From: Oryzias latipes
Lineage: Eukaryota; Chordata; Actinopteri; Beloniformes; Adrianichthyidae
Reading direction: 5' to 3'
NCBI RefSeq assembly: GCF_002234675.1
Contig: NC_019879.2
Span: forward strand, 13,148,464 to 13,212,463
DNA: 64,000 bases
Positions 21,088 to 32,060 of the stretch are shown here, in pieces; the first letter of the stretch is position 1; each line of letters opens with the position of its first letter. Under the pieces are notes generated by a model that saw only the letters and a list, made by a program, of their open reading frames with translations, did not search any database and was not told the origin of the DNA. A program made the position numbers and the translations under genes.

Positions 21088-21900
21088 CTTAATTGAGGTA
21101 ATTATATCATGGGGATCTGTCCAAACCAGCCATCCCACCACCAATGATCCCAGATCCCTCAATCAAAGTTATAGGGCATTCCTACACCTATGACCCTGTT
21201 AACTGAGAAGACTTAGTAACTTGGTGTGGAAAATCCACATGAGGAAAAGACTGGGAAAAAAAGAATCATGTCAGGTGTCAGGCTCGCCCTGGCACAGCTT
21301 CCTGAGGATCGGGTCACATGCACCTGTTCTACAGCTATCAGACACCTTTATCAGCCAAGCCCCGCTTAACCAACCCAAACTAAGCCACATAAAGCCAAGT
21401 CACTTGAAACCAAACCACATCAGGTCCTTCTGGATTCTTTAGATTTGATAAAGCAGATGAGAAGGGTAGGTTTTGAGCCTTCCTTCAAAAACACGAACAG
21501 CCTCTGTTACCCTGGGGTTTCTGTTCCACAGACTAGGCCAGTAACGACTAAATGAGGCCTCACAGTAGGATTGTGTTCCAAGACACTTGTACCAGAGAAG
21601 CTGAGGGTTCACAAGGGCTCATCCTATAAAATGTAGTTTGTCGTCCACCTTTTGCCTTATCCCTTGGGGGCTGCCACAGCGATAGTGATTTGCACAGATG
21701 GTTTGGCAGAGATTTTTAAGCCCTTTAAACCCTTCCTGGCTCAACCCTTGTTTTGTCCGGGCCGGAGGTGGGCAAATTGAGCACCGAAAAGTTTGCCTAC
21801 CCATGTCCTGGACAGTGGTATAATCCTGTACACCAATGGAGGCCTTATTACATAGCCAAGAAACCAGCTAGGATTCTTCCTTTCGAAGTAGTTACAGTGT
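21088..21900. other. Unassigned, probably repeat-derived
   Basis: GC-neutral sequence without coding signal. Phrases such as GTCAGGCTCGCCCTGG and GTTACCCTGGGGTTTCTG read like repeat debris, but I could not define ends or a family. Confidence 0.25.
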
Positions 21901-22260
21901 CACAAGAACAGGCTGGTTCCAGTTGCAGCAGGTTTATTAGCTGAGCTAAAAGTCTAAATCAGTGTCAGGTAGGCAGGGGTCAATGACAGGCACGAGATCA
22001 TCAGAAGAGAGACTGGGTAGTCAGGATCCCTGCAAGAGTCGGGGCAGGCGGCAGGCAGAGTCAGAGTCAGACATAGGGTCAGAAAACAGAGGATCAGGTC
22101 CTAATACAACGCTTGGTAAGAAAAGGCGCAAACAATACTTCGCTCTGAGCTTCACTCAGTGCAGTGCTTGAGTATGCTGTGGTTGATGAATGAATGAGAG
22201 ACAGGTGTGCCGCATCCAGGAATAGTGCACTGTAGTGTAGCTAGAACTCTGGGTGAGCAC
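21895..22260 (-). mobile_element. Sushi-like LTR fragment
   Basis: Read on the minus strand it contains TACTCAAGCACTGCACTGAG and AATAAACCTGCTGCAACTGG followed by CTTGTGACA, matching the 3' LTR at 60038-60436. It is an isolated LTR piece, in the opposite orientation to that element. Confidence 0.6.
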
Positions 22261-22279
22261 AATCTCCCTCATTCTAAAG

Positions 22280-22727
22280 AAAAAGAAAAATCCTCAATGC
22301 TGCAAGCAGTTATCGGCCCATATCCTTGCTGTGTGCAGATGTTAACGTTTTAGCAAAACTGTTAGCAAAGCGCTTAGAGTCTATGATGCCCACATTAATC
22401 AGTCCTGACCAAACTGGCTTTATTAAGACCAACTTATGAATATTTAATACTGCACCTCTCCAGCTGACAACCCCGAAATGGTCATCTCCATGGATGCTGA
22501 AAAAGCATTTGACCGGGTGGATTGAATTAGTTTTACACCCTGAGACGCTTTGGTTTTGGCTTCAAATTCCTATCATGGATCAAATTACTGTATACATCAC
22601 CTATGACATGTGTTCACACTAATAATAATTTCCAAAAATACTTCCCCCTGGGCCACGGAACTACACAGGGCTGTGCTCTTTCCCCTTTTTTTATTTGCGC
22701 TAACCATTGAACAACTTGCGGCGGTCA
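22280..22727 (+). pseudogene. L1-type LINE reverse transcriptase fragment (left part)
   Basis: Broken plus-strand frames give SYRPISLL-like, LAKLLAKRLE-like, SPDQTGFIKT-like and MDAEKAFDRVDW motifs of an L1-type reverse transcriptase, followed by RAVLFPLFLFALTIEQL. Stops and frameshifts are frequent. It is interrupted at about 22727 by a hAT-like end; its C-terminal part resumes near 31196. Confidence 0.75.
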
Positions 22728-23663
22728 GCGGTCCCCAACCCCCGGGCTGCGGACCGGTCAGTGGGTCATTTTACCGGGCCGCACAAAAAGAATAAAAAAT
22801 GTACATTACTTCCGTTTTATTTATTTAGCAATCTGAAAGATGTTTTATTTTGAATAACTGCCTGATTCTCTGTTTCATCCATCCATGTCACTCTTGACTC
22901 AGGCCTAGGTGCTCTTCTCGGTCACATGATATGTTACCACTAAAGTAAAACCCAGGAGCTAGCAAGATGAGTAAAAAACCAACATCTTTGGAAAGTTTCT
23001 TTGCCAAGGGGAAAACTATGAATGTAAAAATGTGTCTAAAAGAACACACTTGTAGATTTGATGTGAGAACTTGTAATATAGAATGTGAAAACTTGTGCAT
23101 CAAAAATCTGCATCTGTGTGTAAAAATCTTCTGCTGTGAACTGACAAATTTCCATTTGCGTGTGTCAACCAATCAGAGTGCAGGACTCTGAAACTTGGTA
23201 AAGTTAGAAAGATCTTCACAGATTCAGACTTCCTGCTTCAATAACTCTTCTGATAAACGTTCAAATGTGACAAAGTTTCTCAATCATTTTGTATTAACAC
23301 GGAGAGTGAACTACAAATGCATTTCTAAAGAAAAAAGTCAGTTTTTTCCAAGCATTTTATTGAGAAATGATCTCTTCGTGCTTAAATGCAGACGTGCAGC
23401 TAGACGGCAGCCAACAGGAAAATCATCTTCGTTGTAGCAGGACAATAGGGCCAGGGCTATTGAGCATCTTTAACGACGGAGGAGATGCGAGGACCCGCTG
23501 ACCGACGGCGGAGCATGGCTGTCGCACAGACTCGGCCAGCGCCTGGGTCCGCGACACTGCTCTAAGCCGTCGCTCAGCGACCAGCCGCCGAACTCTGCGG
23601 AGGAAGGAGATTCGAGGATCCCTTCAGCATAGTGTCGCTACAATAAGCATCCGCCTACATCTT

Positions 23664-25930
23664 TTTTTTTTTTTTTAACTTGTCCTGTCCAACAGCTAGG
23701 CAGACAGATGAGAGCTGAGGGCCTCTTGTGTTGGACATATTTTACTTTAACAAGAGGGGTTATTAATCTTCAGACAAACCAAAGGCATGACTGAATAAAC
23801 CCCTTTTGTAATTGAGGCCAAACTTTATTCATTTCAACCATGATTGAAAATCTTTGGTGTTGGACCGGACGGAAAAGGAAAGAAAGGAAAAAGAGGGAGG
23901 GATGTCAGAGGGGGGGGGGGGGGGGGTGATAGTCAGAGGGGGGGGGGGGGGTAAGACTATGAAGCAGCATAGAGCAGACAGGTTTACTGGTTGTTTATCG
24001 TTACGGTACAGTTCAAATGTAGTACAAAAAGGGCGGGGCCTGTTCACACACACTCAAATATTATCAACACACCTGCTAGCTGCAAGAAATGTCACAATGC
24101 AAGAAATGTCAACATGTACACAAAACAGATAGTGTTCACACACGCATACTTATGCCTTTAAACCAACTAGTGTGAAATCTTTCATTCAGTCAATCATGCA
24201 AACTATAAGTGCAAAGGTGAGCTAACACCTGTGCTCAGGTGAGTGTTTATGTACTTCTAAAATGGATGGTGGAATGTGAAAAGAAGGAGGAGGAGCGCCC
24301 AGCCACCCCCACACCCAGACCCCCGCCGCAGCAGCAGCGGCAGCCGGAATTCCCCCTACGCCACACGGGAACAGGCAGGGAACAACCGCCCCCCGGGCGA
24401 CCAAGACCGCCACCCAGGCCAGGGCCAGCAGGACCGCCGCGAGGCCCCCAGAGCCAGAGAGCAGGGAGGCGCGGAGGGAAAGAGAGCGCCGCCCCAGCCC
24501 AACCAGGAAAGCAGCCCCCCCGCCGCGCCGGAAGAGCCCAACGCAGGGCCCCACCGGAGAAGGACGCCCACAGCCCCAGACGAGCACCCCACCACCACCC
24601 AGGAGGTCGCCACGACACATCGCCAAGGGGCCCGCACCCCCCACCAGGGAAGGGGTAGGGGACAGATGGACCCAGGTCCCCCCCTTCCTTGCAAAATGTG
24701 TGTGCGTGTATGTGTGTTTGAGAGGGTGTGTGTGTGCATGTGTGTGTGTTTATGTTGGAATGTATATATTGAAAGGGGAGGGGTGTGTGTACTAAGGGGG
24801 GTGCAGTTAAAATTGGCCAGTAGGGCACTAAGGGGACATCTCCTGATTACTCACAGTGATGTCCCCCCACCCTTCCCACCAAGGGGCCCTAAATGTCTAA
24901 GGTGCGGTTAAAATTGGCGGGTAGGGTGCCAGGAGGACATCTGCTGCTTGCTTGCAGTGATGTCCAAGCACCCCCCCTACCAAGGACCCTACATGTCTAA
25001 GGTGCAAATAAAACCGAAAGAGGGGGGCCCACTCCATACGGCAACCATAGGAGGGGGACCACTGCCAAGTAACCCCCCCCCAAGGCGCATCGCAGGCTAG
25101 ACCCCCCACCCCCTCACCCTAAGATGAGGTTATATGAGGAAGGGGGTAAGTTGTGGACAGCTGGTCGACTGTGCCCCGGTGGACAAACAGCTGTCCCCCA
25201 GCCCCCCCCAGCAAAGGGGCCAGGGCCACCCAGCCCAGGGGCCCCACCCCCGGATGCGCCGACACCCCAAGTCCGGCACCACCCACCCCACACAGAGAGA
25301 GAGGAGCCAGAAAGCGTTGTCCCCCCCGGAGCAAGCCCAGGCCCCCACCCCCAGACGCCGGCCCTAGAGGAGCTCTGGTCAGGCCTTGACGGGACCGAGG
25401 AGGCCAACCGGCCGAGGCAACCACTGATTGCCTCAGCGGAGACCCCGACCCGTTAGCCCCCCCGACCCGTACCAATAATGCCCCCCCCTCCCCCCCAGAA
25501 TGCCCCCCACAGGACAGGGCCGACAAGCCCCACACCACCCCAGACCCCGCAGCCGAAGCGGATGACACCCAGAGCGACCGGGGGCCCCGAGAGGGTTGTC
25601 CTGTCCCGTCCCAGAGCCAGGGAAGGGCCGATCCCAGCCCCAGGTGCAGATGGGCAGCCCATCCGGCGCCGCTGCCCCCCCTCCGAGCAGGGCCCCCCGC
25701 CAAACCCCCCCAGCGCAGGCAAAGGGACCACCCCCCCACCCCTCCACCACGCACCCCCACACCCAAGCCCAGAGGACCACGCAGCGCCCCAGCCCGCCCC
25801 ACCCAGGCACCGGACCCGACCCCCCGACCAACGGAGCCCCCACCGCCCCCGCCAGGCACCGGAGGCCCCGACCCCCACCCCAAACCACGGCAGAAGGGCA
25901 AGGAGCAGCGACGACCAAGCCCCCCACCCC
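23664..25930 (-). other. G-rich 3' UTR of the L1
   Basis: On the sense strand, long G runs fill 25930-24220, with further G(14) and G(12) runs at about 23911-23926 and 23938-23951. These are prime candidates for G-quadruplexes. Long overlapping open frames on both strands (up to ~260 codons) are compositional. The copies at 36110-37495 and 7928-8745 carry the same block, so it is a family trait; this copy lacks about 370 bp present at 37030-37400. Confidence 0.75.
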
Positions 25931-26566
25931 CTAAGTCATGGAGTCAACCACAGGAGACCAGAGAGACTGAATTCTTTCAAAGTTACTTGAACTTTGGGCT
26001 GACATTTTTTCCAAGCTGATATGATCAAACAGCAGATTTCTGTGTTGACTTATGTTTATATTTTTCTTGTTTTTCCAATTTATTAAAATAGTTTTTTTGG
26101 CAATACAAAGAGTTGTGAAAATGATAGATGCTAATCCTTCTTCTATATCGATGGCACTCATGTCACCAAGCACACAAAGTGACGGTGAGGCTGTGATTGA
26201 AACCTGAAGCCAGACTGATAAATCGGCACATACTTGCTGCCAGAGAGCCTGGACAGGAGTGCAGAACCACAGTGCGTGCATGTAGCTGTCGGGTAGATTA
26301 TTATCACAGTGCTCGCAAATGTCTGAGTTACTGAGACCCATCTTGAACATCCTCTGTCCAGTGTAGTAAATTCTGTGAAAAGTTTTGAGATAGATTAGCT
26401 GCAGATTTGGACTTTTTGTCAGTTTAAAGGTGTTTAGACAGAGTTCTGACCAGAAGCTTTCATCTGTGCTGATGCCCAAATCTGCATCCCATTTTTTTGT
26501 TGGAAGGGCAATATTGTTATCTAAATTACATAAAAGTTTGTATATTTTGGAGAGAGTTCTATTCAT
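25931..26566 (-). CDS. C-terminal part of L1 ORF2 (out of frame with main ORF)
   Basis: Continuation of ORF2 after two frame changes between about 26570 and 26760. It holds the cysteine/histidine cluster CEHC...HALWFC typical of the L1 ORF2 C-terminus, then ends at a normal stop. The frame breaks make this copy unable to produce a complete ORF2 protein. Confidence 0.8.
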   Translation of the reverse strand: MNRTLSKIYKLLCNLDNNIALPTKKWDADLGISTDESFWSELCLNTFKLTKSPNLQLIYLKTFHRIYYTGQRMFKMGLSNSDICEHCDNNLPDSYMHALWFCTPVQALWQQVCADLSVWLQVSITASPSLCVLGDMSAIDIEEGLASIIFTTLCIAKKTILINWKNKKNINISQHRNLLFDHISLEKMSAQSSSNFERIQSLWSPVVDSMT

Positions 26567-26751
26567 TAAAAAATTAATCAGAGGGGTAACTACATCTGGT
26601 AGCTTTAAATCGTCGTCTTTAAATTTATACTTTTTAGTAATACTGGGGAGTTATGAATCTTCTATCAATAATTACGTGCTCTAGTTGTTTTATGCCCCCT
26701 GCTTGCCAAGCTGGGAAGTGAATCATTTTTTTGTTAATAAGGATGTCCTTA

Positions 26752-29613
26752 TTAACAGATGGGTGTCATTTTGCACGGTTGAATTGATGATTTTGATATT
26801 TTGAGAAATTCCCACCAGGCTGTTAAAGTGGCATTTATATTAATGCTTTTGAAACAATCCTGTTTTTTAACTGTTTGGCTAATAAATGGTAGATCTGACA
26901 GGTTGCTCTTCCCACATAACGCCCATTCCAAGTCTAACCATGAGTTGGTTTCTGGATTATTTTTTAACCATTTTAAGATGTATTGCAATCTATTTGCAAG
27001 AAAGTATTTGTGGAAGTTAGGTAATTCTAATCCTCCACAGCTTTTTGCAGATTTTAAAGTTTTTAGACTAATTCTTGCAGGTTTGTTGTTCCATAGAAAG
27101 CTTGATATGGATGAGTCTAATGTTTTGAACCATTTTAATGGCGGTTGTGTGGGAATCATTGAGAAGAGATAATTAACCTTGGGTAAGATTTTCATTTTAA
27201 CCGTGGCTACCTTGCCCATAAGTGACAGAGGCAGGTTGGTCCAGCGTATTAGATCGTCCTGTATGCTTTTCAGTAATGGGGTGTGGTTTAGCTGCACCAG
27301 TTCTGATATTTTGGGGGAAAAGTAGATACCCAGATATTTGATATTTCCTGTTTTAACTGGAATTGTGAGTCTTTGTTCCATATTCCTGTTGAGTGGTAAT
27401 AAAACAGACTTATTCCAATTAATGGAATAGTCTGACATGGAGGAGAATTCATTTATGATCATTGCTGTTTCATTTACAGAATGTAAATTCCTTAAAAACA
27501 GTAATATATCATCCGCATAAAGACTAATTTTATGATGGCTGTGTTTGGTTTTTATTCCTATAATGCTCTCATTCTGTCTTATTGCTGCAGCTAAAGGCTC
27601 AATGAATATAGCAAAAAGAGAAGGAGAGAGTGGGCAGCCCTGTCTGGTTCCTCTTCCAAGAAAAAACCTGTTTGAAGTCTGTTTATTAGTTCTAACTGAT
27701 GCATTGGGGTTGTGATATAATATTTTGATCCAATTGATGAATGCTTCTCCAAAACCAAACTTATGGAGGGCGGCAATAAGGAACTTCCAATTTACTCTGT
27801 CAAAGGCTTTTTCAGCATCCAGCGATAGTACCGTCATTTCCTGGTTTTCAATGGTGGCAAAGTCTATTATATTAACTAGTCTACGGACATTATCATCCGA
27901 GTGTCGGCCTTTGATGAATCCAGTTTGGTCGAAGTGAATTATGTGAGGAGTGATTTTTTCTATTCTCTGTGCTAGTGCTTTGCAGATAATTTTTACATCT
28001 GCATTGATTAGAGAAATGGGGCGATAGCTTGAAGGAGTAGTGGGATCTTTGTCTGGTTTTAGAAGAAGAATTATGTTGGCTGAGTTCATGTTAGGTGGCA
28101 TTGATAGGCTCTCATTAATAGATGTGACCGTTTTATAAAATGTTGGTGCCAGTTGTTCCCAGAATTCTTTATAAAACTCAGCAGGAAAGCCGTCAGGCCC
28201 TGGTGCTTTACCATTGGGCATAAGTAACAGAGCTTCATGAAGTTCAGACAGCGAGAGCGGAGAATCTAAGTTTGTGATTTGATCCTCATTTAGCCTGGGT
28301 AGGTTTACATTATTAAGAAATGAGTCAATACTTTGCTCTGACGGATTGATCTGCGGTGTGTACAAGTTTTTATAAAAGTTTTCAAATGCGTTATTAATTT
28401 TGACCGGGTCATGAGTGACATTTCCTGTTTGGTCCGTAATAGAGGTGATTGATGATTTTTCTCTATTAATTTTAAGCTGATTAGCCAGAAATTTGCCAGA
28501 TTTATTAGAGTTTTCAAATCTTTCAAGTCGTAGCCTTTGTATTTGAAATTGTGTTCGTTTATTAATGATGTCATTTAACTGCAGCTTTAAATTTTTCAGA
28601 TCTCCCAGAATGTGTTCCTGTACAGAAGCAGCATAAGCAGTCTCCAGGGTTTTGATTTTATTTCCTAATTCTAATAAATCTGCTTTCTCTTTGCGTTTTT
28701 TGTGCGTTGAATAAGAAATGATTTTCCCTCTCATGACTGCCTTTGCTGTTTCCCAAAGAATGCACGGTGGGATGTCTGGAGTATTGTTGAAGTCTAACAA
28801 GGTTGCCCACTCTTTTTTAAAGAATTCAAGAAATTCCTGGTCTTTTAACAGAGACGTATTAAACCTCCAGGTTGTACCAGAGGGTGTGGATTTTTCCCTA
28901 GAAATGTTTACAGAGACTGGTGCATGATCACTGATAATAATTGGATGGATATTGGAGCTTTGAATATTTTTTAAAAGAGAGTTACTGATTAATAAATAGT
29001 CTAAACGGGAGTGTGAGTGGTGAACTGGAGAGAAAAAGGTGAACCCTTTAGTGTTTGGGTGACATGAGCGCCACCCGTCGCAGAGACCCAAATCATTCAT
29101 GTACTGCTTTAGAATACTTGCAGACCGCCATGTACGCTGATTTGCTGCTGTGCTGAGTCTGTCAAGTTCAGGGTCCAAAACAAGGTTGACGTCTCCTCCT
29201 ATAATGATTGTGGAGTCAGAGTGAACTGAGAGTGAGGTGAAGAATCTGTGAAAGAAGGAAGAGTCGTCAACATTAGGGCCGTAAACACTCGCTATACAAA
29301 AGTCCTTATTCTGAATGGATATATTAATGATTACAAATCTGCCTTCTGGGTCAGTAACTGTATCCTTATGAGTAAAATTAAGATTTTTATTAATTAAAAC
29401 AGCAACTCCTCGTTGTTTGGAGTTGTAACTGGCAGAGTATATAACCGGAAATTGTAAGCAGCACATAAGGTGATTCAAAGAATCCGATAAATGGGTCTCC
29501 TGCAGTAGAGCTATATCTGCTTTTAGACCATCCAGGTGATTTAACACTTTCAGTCTCTTTGGCTCAGAGCCAAGTCCACGCACATTCCAGCTAATGATGT
29601 TAAGACTGTTCAT
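26752..29613 (-). CDS. L1 ORF2: endonuclease and reverse transcriptase, truncated by frameshift
   Basis: 953-codon frame. Residues ~1-235 are an APE-type endonuclease (NIISWNVRGLG, LLQETH, YGPN, GGDVN, SDHAPV). The reverse transcriptase follows from about residue 470: SSYRPISLIN, QTGFIKGR, LDAEKAFDRVNW near 600, GTRQGCPLSPSLF and LYADD near 700, all catalytic Asp residues present. The frame ends at 26752 just after a frameshift, before the C-terminal cysteine region. In life this enzyme nicks DNA and copies L1 RNA at the nick. The long intact EN-RT frame suggests a young insertion. Confidence 0.92.
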   Translation of the reverse strand: MNSLNIISWNVRGLGSEPKRLKVLNHLDGLKADIALLQETHLSDSLNHLMCCLQFPVIYSASYNSKQRGVAVLINKNLNFTHKDTVTDPEGRFVIINISIQNKDFCIASVYGPNVDDSSFFHRFFTSLSVHSDSTIIIGGDVNLVLDPELDRLSTAANQRTWRSASILKQYMNDLGLCDGWRSCHPNTKGFTFFSPVHHSHSRLDYLLISNSLLKNIQSSNIHPIIISDHAPVSVNISREKSTPSGTTWRFNTSLLKDQEFLEFFKKEWATLLDFNNTPDIPPCILWETAKAVMRGKIISYSTHKKRKEKADLLELGNKIKTLETAYAASVQEHILGDLKNLKLQLNDIINKRTQFQIQRLRLERFENSNKSGKFLANQLKINREKSSITSITDQTGNVTHDPVKINNAFENFYKNLYTPQINPSEQSIDSFLNNVNLPRLNEDQITNLDSPLSLSELHEALLLMPNGKAPGPDGFPAEFYKEFWEQLAPTFYKTVTSINESLSMPPNMNSANIILLLKPDKDPTTPSSYRPISLINADVKIICKALAQRIEKITPHIIHFDQTGFIKGRHSDDNVRRLVNIIDFATIENQEMTVLSLDAEKAFDRVNWKFLIAALHKFGFGEAFINWIKILYHNPNASVRTNKQTSNRFFLGRGTRQGCPLSPSLFAIFIEPLAAAIRQNESIIGIKTKHSHHKISLYADDILLFLRNLHSVNETAMIINEFSSMSDYSINWNKSVLLPLNRNMEQRLTIPVKTGNIKYLGIYFSPKISELVQLNHTPLLKSIQDDLIRWTNLPLSLMGKVATVKMKILPKVNYLFSMIPTQPPLKWFKTLDSSISSFLWNNKPARISLKTLKSAKSCGGLELPNFHKYFLANRLQYILKWLKNNPETNSWLDLEWALCGKSNLSDLPFISQTVKKQDCFKSININATLTAWWEFLKISKSSIQPCKMTPIC

Positions 29614-30128
29614 AACTGCTCTGACTGAAAAGGTGTAAAGCTAAGTAGTGCTTGTGTACCAGTCCGTGTGCGCGTGCCCGCATTGAGAAGCGCTGTGCAC
29701 GTGAACGTTTTCTGGCTATGTGAGCTGCGTGTCGCATGCGTCCTATGAGAGCCTGTGTGAGGTGTTTGCGGTATGTCGGCGTGTGTGTGCGGGATCGCAT
29801 GTGCACGCCCGTGTGTGCGCTTGTGTGTGCGCAGGCCCGTTCCGTGCATAAATAAATACTTACCGAGGATGAGTTGCTTCCAGGTGATTTACATATGATG
29901 AGGGGGGAGGGGGGGGAGTAAAGGAAAGAAAAAAAGAGAAGGGAAAACGAAAACAACAACAAAACAACAATAGAAACATGAGTGGGACTGAGGTGAAGAA
30001 GAAAAAAAAGACTGTTTTCCTGAGATCGAGGTGTGGATTATTGATGATCCGGTTTTCCATTCATTGAAGTAAGTTTAGCGGGTTTCTTCTGGGTAGCGCA
30101 GATGTTCTCAGCGCGGATCTGAAAGCCT
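29614..30128 (-). other. Inter-ORF spacer of the L1
   Basis: About 515 bp between ORF1 and ORF2, far longer than the ~60-bp spacer of human L1. It includes a GTGTGCGC-rich segment (29655-29850) and a pyrimidine-rich run on the minus strand. Its short open frames look incidental. How ORF2 is translated from such a layout is not evident. Confidence 0.5.
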
Positions 30129-30902
30129 TCAGCACAGCCAGGGGGTGATCTCCGGGTCCCGGAACAGCCGGCCGTCCACGTAAAGTTTGTCAACGGCCAC
30201 AATCGCTCTCGAACCAGCAGCGAGATGCTTCCTCCTCAGCGGGAACAGGATCTTCCTTCTACGGAGGATTTCTGCCGGGAACTGGTCATTAACGCTGTAA
30301 TGCGTGCCTTTCAGCTCTCGGCCTCGGCCCTTCACCAACTCCTTCTGTTTGAAATGTTCGAATTTAGCCACAATAGGACGCGGGCGCTGGTGGTCGGACC
30401 TTCTTCCTCCGAGGCGGTGAACCCTGTGGAAAGAGATCTTCTGCACCTCCTCCTTGGGGAGCTTCAGGTGGACCTCTAAAAAAGACCTCACGGTGGCCTC
30501 GGGGTCTTCTCCTGCCTCCTCTGGAACCCCCGCGACCACTAGATTGTCCCTCATGCTCCTCGACTGAAGATCCAGGAGGGTTTCCTTTATGGTGCGGTTC
30601 TCCTCGGAGAGACGGGCGGTGTCATTGCCCAGAGTCTTGACGGTCTCTCTGAGGGCCTGGTTCTCCGCTGCGAGCTCCTGCACCTGCTGCTGGCTGAATT
30701 CCAGAGACTCCCGCAGACCTTGAAATTCTCTATGGAGGATCTCCAGCAAATTGAGGCGGCAATCAAAGCTGGAGAGCTTTTTATCAATCGAATCCAGGGT
30801 ATCGCTCACTCCGCTGCCTGGAGAGGACACAGCCCCGGGAGAGTCCTCAGGCCGTTCACGCTTGACGGAGGGGGTGGTGGTGGCGGTTCTAGGCTTCACC
30901 AT
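30129..30902 (-). CDS. L1 ORF1 RNA-binding protein
   Basis: Intact 257-aa frame starting MVKPRTATTT. A heptad-patterned coiled coil covers about residues 38-118 (RLNLLEI, FSQQQVQELAAENQAL, SEENRTIKETLL), followed by an RRM-like domain (SMRDNLVVAGVPE, then VRSFLEVHLKLP, then FHRVHRLGG) and a C-terminal domain with HYSVNDQFPAEILRRRK. This is the standard trimeric L1 ORF1p architecture, which coats L1 RNA and acts as a chaperone. Reading frame undamaged. Confidence 0.9.
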   Translation of the reverse strand: MVKPRTATTTPSVKRERPEDSPGAVSSPGSGVSDTLDSIDKKLSSFDCRLNLLEILHREFQGLRESLEFSQQQVQELAAENQALRETVKTLGNDTARLSEENRTIKETLLDLQSRSMRDNLVVAGVPEEAGEDPEATVRSFLEVHLKLPKEEVQKISFHRVHRLGGRRSDHQRPRPIVAKFEHFKQKELVKGRGRELKGTHYSVNDQFPAEILRRRKILFPLRRKHLAAGSRAIVAVDKLYVDGRLFRDPEITPWLC

Positions 30903-31195
30903 GTTGCAGGTATTAAAACACTCGTCAATGAAATTCTCCAGGTCCTCCAGGCTGACAGAAGCTTAATACTCTTAACAGGTTATGTTAGTTTGCAGGAAAT
31001 ATTTTAATATGGCGGAAAAATGAAACAAGATCGAAAATGTTTGTTCAAATGCTTACGCGCCGCCAAGTCGACTCACCACATTCGTCTCGCTGGGTCTCAC
31101 GATACTACAGCATCACGTTCACTCCCATCCGCCTACATCTTAAAGACCGGTCCGTGAAAACTTTGTTTGATGTCATATAGGGGGAGGAGTCTGAC

Positions 31196-32060
31196 AGAGG
31201 CACCATATCACAAACAGCACCTTGGATTGCAAAAACATATCTCTCAAGTCGCCACTCTATCTTAACCCTCTGTTTCCTCCAGCATTTATTGATAAGACTT
31301 TTTCCCTTTGGAGAAGTCTTGGTCTAGTTTCAGTAAAAGACTTTTACACAGATGGGGAACTTCAGTTTCATTTGAATTATTATCTAAAAAGCTTAATCTT
31401 CCCAACACTTACTTCTTCAGGCATCAGCAGGATCGTAACTTTATTTGTCATCACTTTCCTGATCCTTCCAGTGTCCCATTGGCGATGATTGATAATTTTA
31501 GGGGGTCAACCTCTCTCCGAAGGGTACAATATCCAATATTTACAACCTTTTATTATCTACTCTTAATGCAACATCTGACCATCTGGCATTGTCAGAAGAA
31601 CTCCATGTCCTCATCAATATATGCAGGGCACTGTATCATTAAATGTGAAGTTATTCATAGAGTTCATTGGTCTAGAAGCAGACTTGCCAGAGTTTTTCCT
31701 GGTACTGATTCTAACTGTGTAAAATGTAATCTAGGCCCTGAAAATCTCACTCATATGTTTTTGACATGCCCGTCTCTTTCTTATTTCTGGAAATCTGTAT
31801 TTGATTCTCTCTCCTCTGTCTGTAACATTAGAGTACAGCAATCTCCAATGACAGCTCTCTTTCCTTCCTGTACTTCCAGACAGTCATTCCCTCTCTCTTT
31901 GTTCAGAGAATCAAGTAGCTTCTGTCATATTTTTTCTTTCTTTATAACTGGGTTTTTGAATTATGTCTTTGAAAGTTTTTTTTTTCCCTTATCAGAAAAT
32001 TTTCTAAATAAATCATACATAAAAAAAATATGGGTCCTAGAACTGAGCCCCGTGGGACTC
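31196..32060 (+). pseudogene. L1-type LINE C-terminal fragment (right part)
   Basis: Plus-strand frames read SLWRSLGLVSVKDFYTDGEL then, in another frame, a Cys/His cluster CVKCNLGPENLTHMFLTC and SYFWKSVFDSLS, the C-terminus of fish L1-type ORF2. It is a different L1 lineage from the element at 23664-31125. Between this and 22727 the LINE has lost the end of RT, so the hAT insertion was accompanied or followed by deletion. Confidence 0.75.

Larger units (their letters stand above)
23664..31125 (-). mobile_element. Near full-length L1 retrotransposon, 7.46 kb
   Basis: Minus-strand L1 bounded by a perfect 16-bp target duplication CATCCGCCTACATCTT (23648-23663, 31126-31141) with its poly-A tail as a T run at 23664-23677. 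Order on the minus strand: 5' UTR (31125-30903), ORF1 (30902-30129), spacer of ~515 bp, ORF2 (29613 to about 25931, broken near its C-terminal end), then a ~2.27-kb 3' UTR that is extremely G-rich on the sense strand. A 5'-truncated copy of the same family lies at 36110-37495. Confidence 0.92.
22727..31195. mobile_element. hAT-like relic interrupted by a full-length L1
   Basis: Left part 22727-23663 starts GCGGTCCCCAACCCCCGGG. The right part from 31142 (AAAGACCGGTCCGTG) to about 31195 lacks the matching outer end, so it is truncated. Around 22966 the frame MSKKPTSLESFF resembles the start of hAT transposases with a BED-type finger, but it breaks quickly. The L1 interrupts it cleanly. Confidence 0.5.

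Noticed and set aside
24222..25930. Glycine/proline-rich proteins of 100-260 codons
   Set aside because: They overlap on both strands in C-rich L1 3' UTR sequence and recur in truncated copies with indels that change frame.
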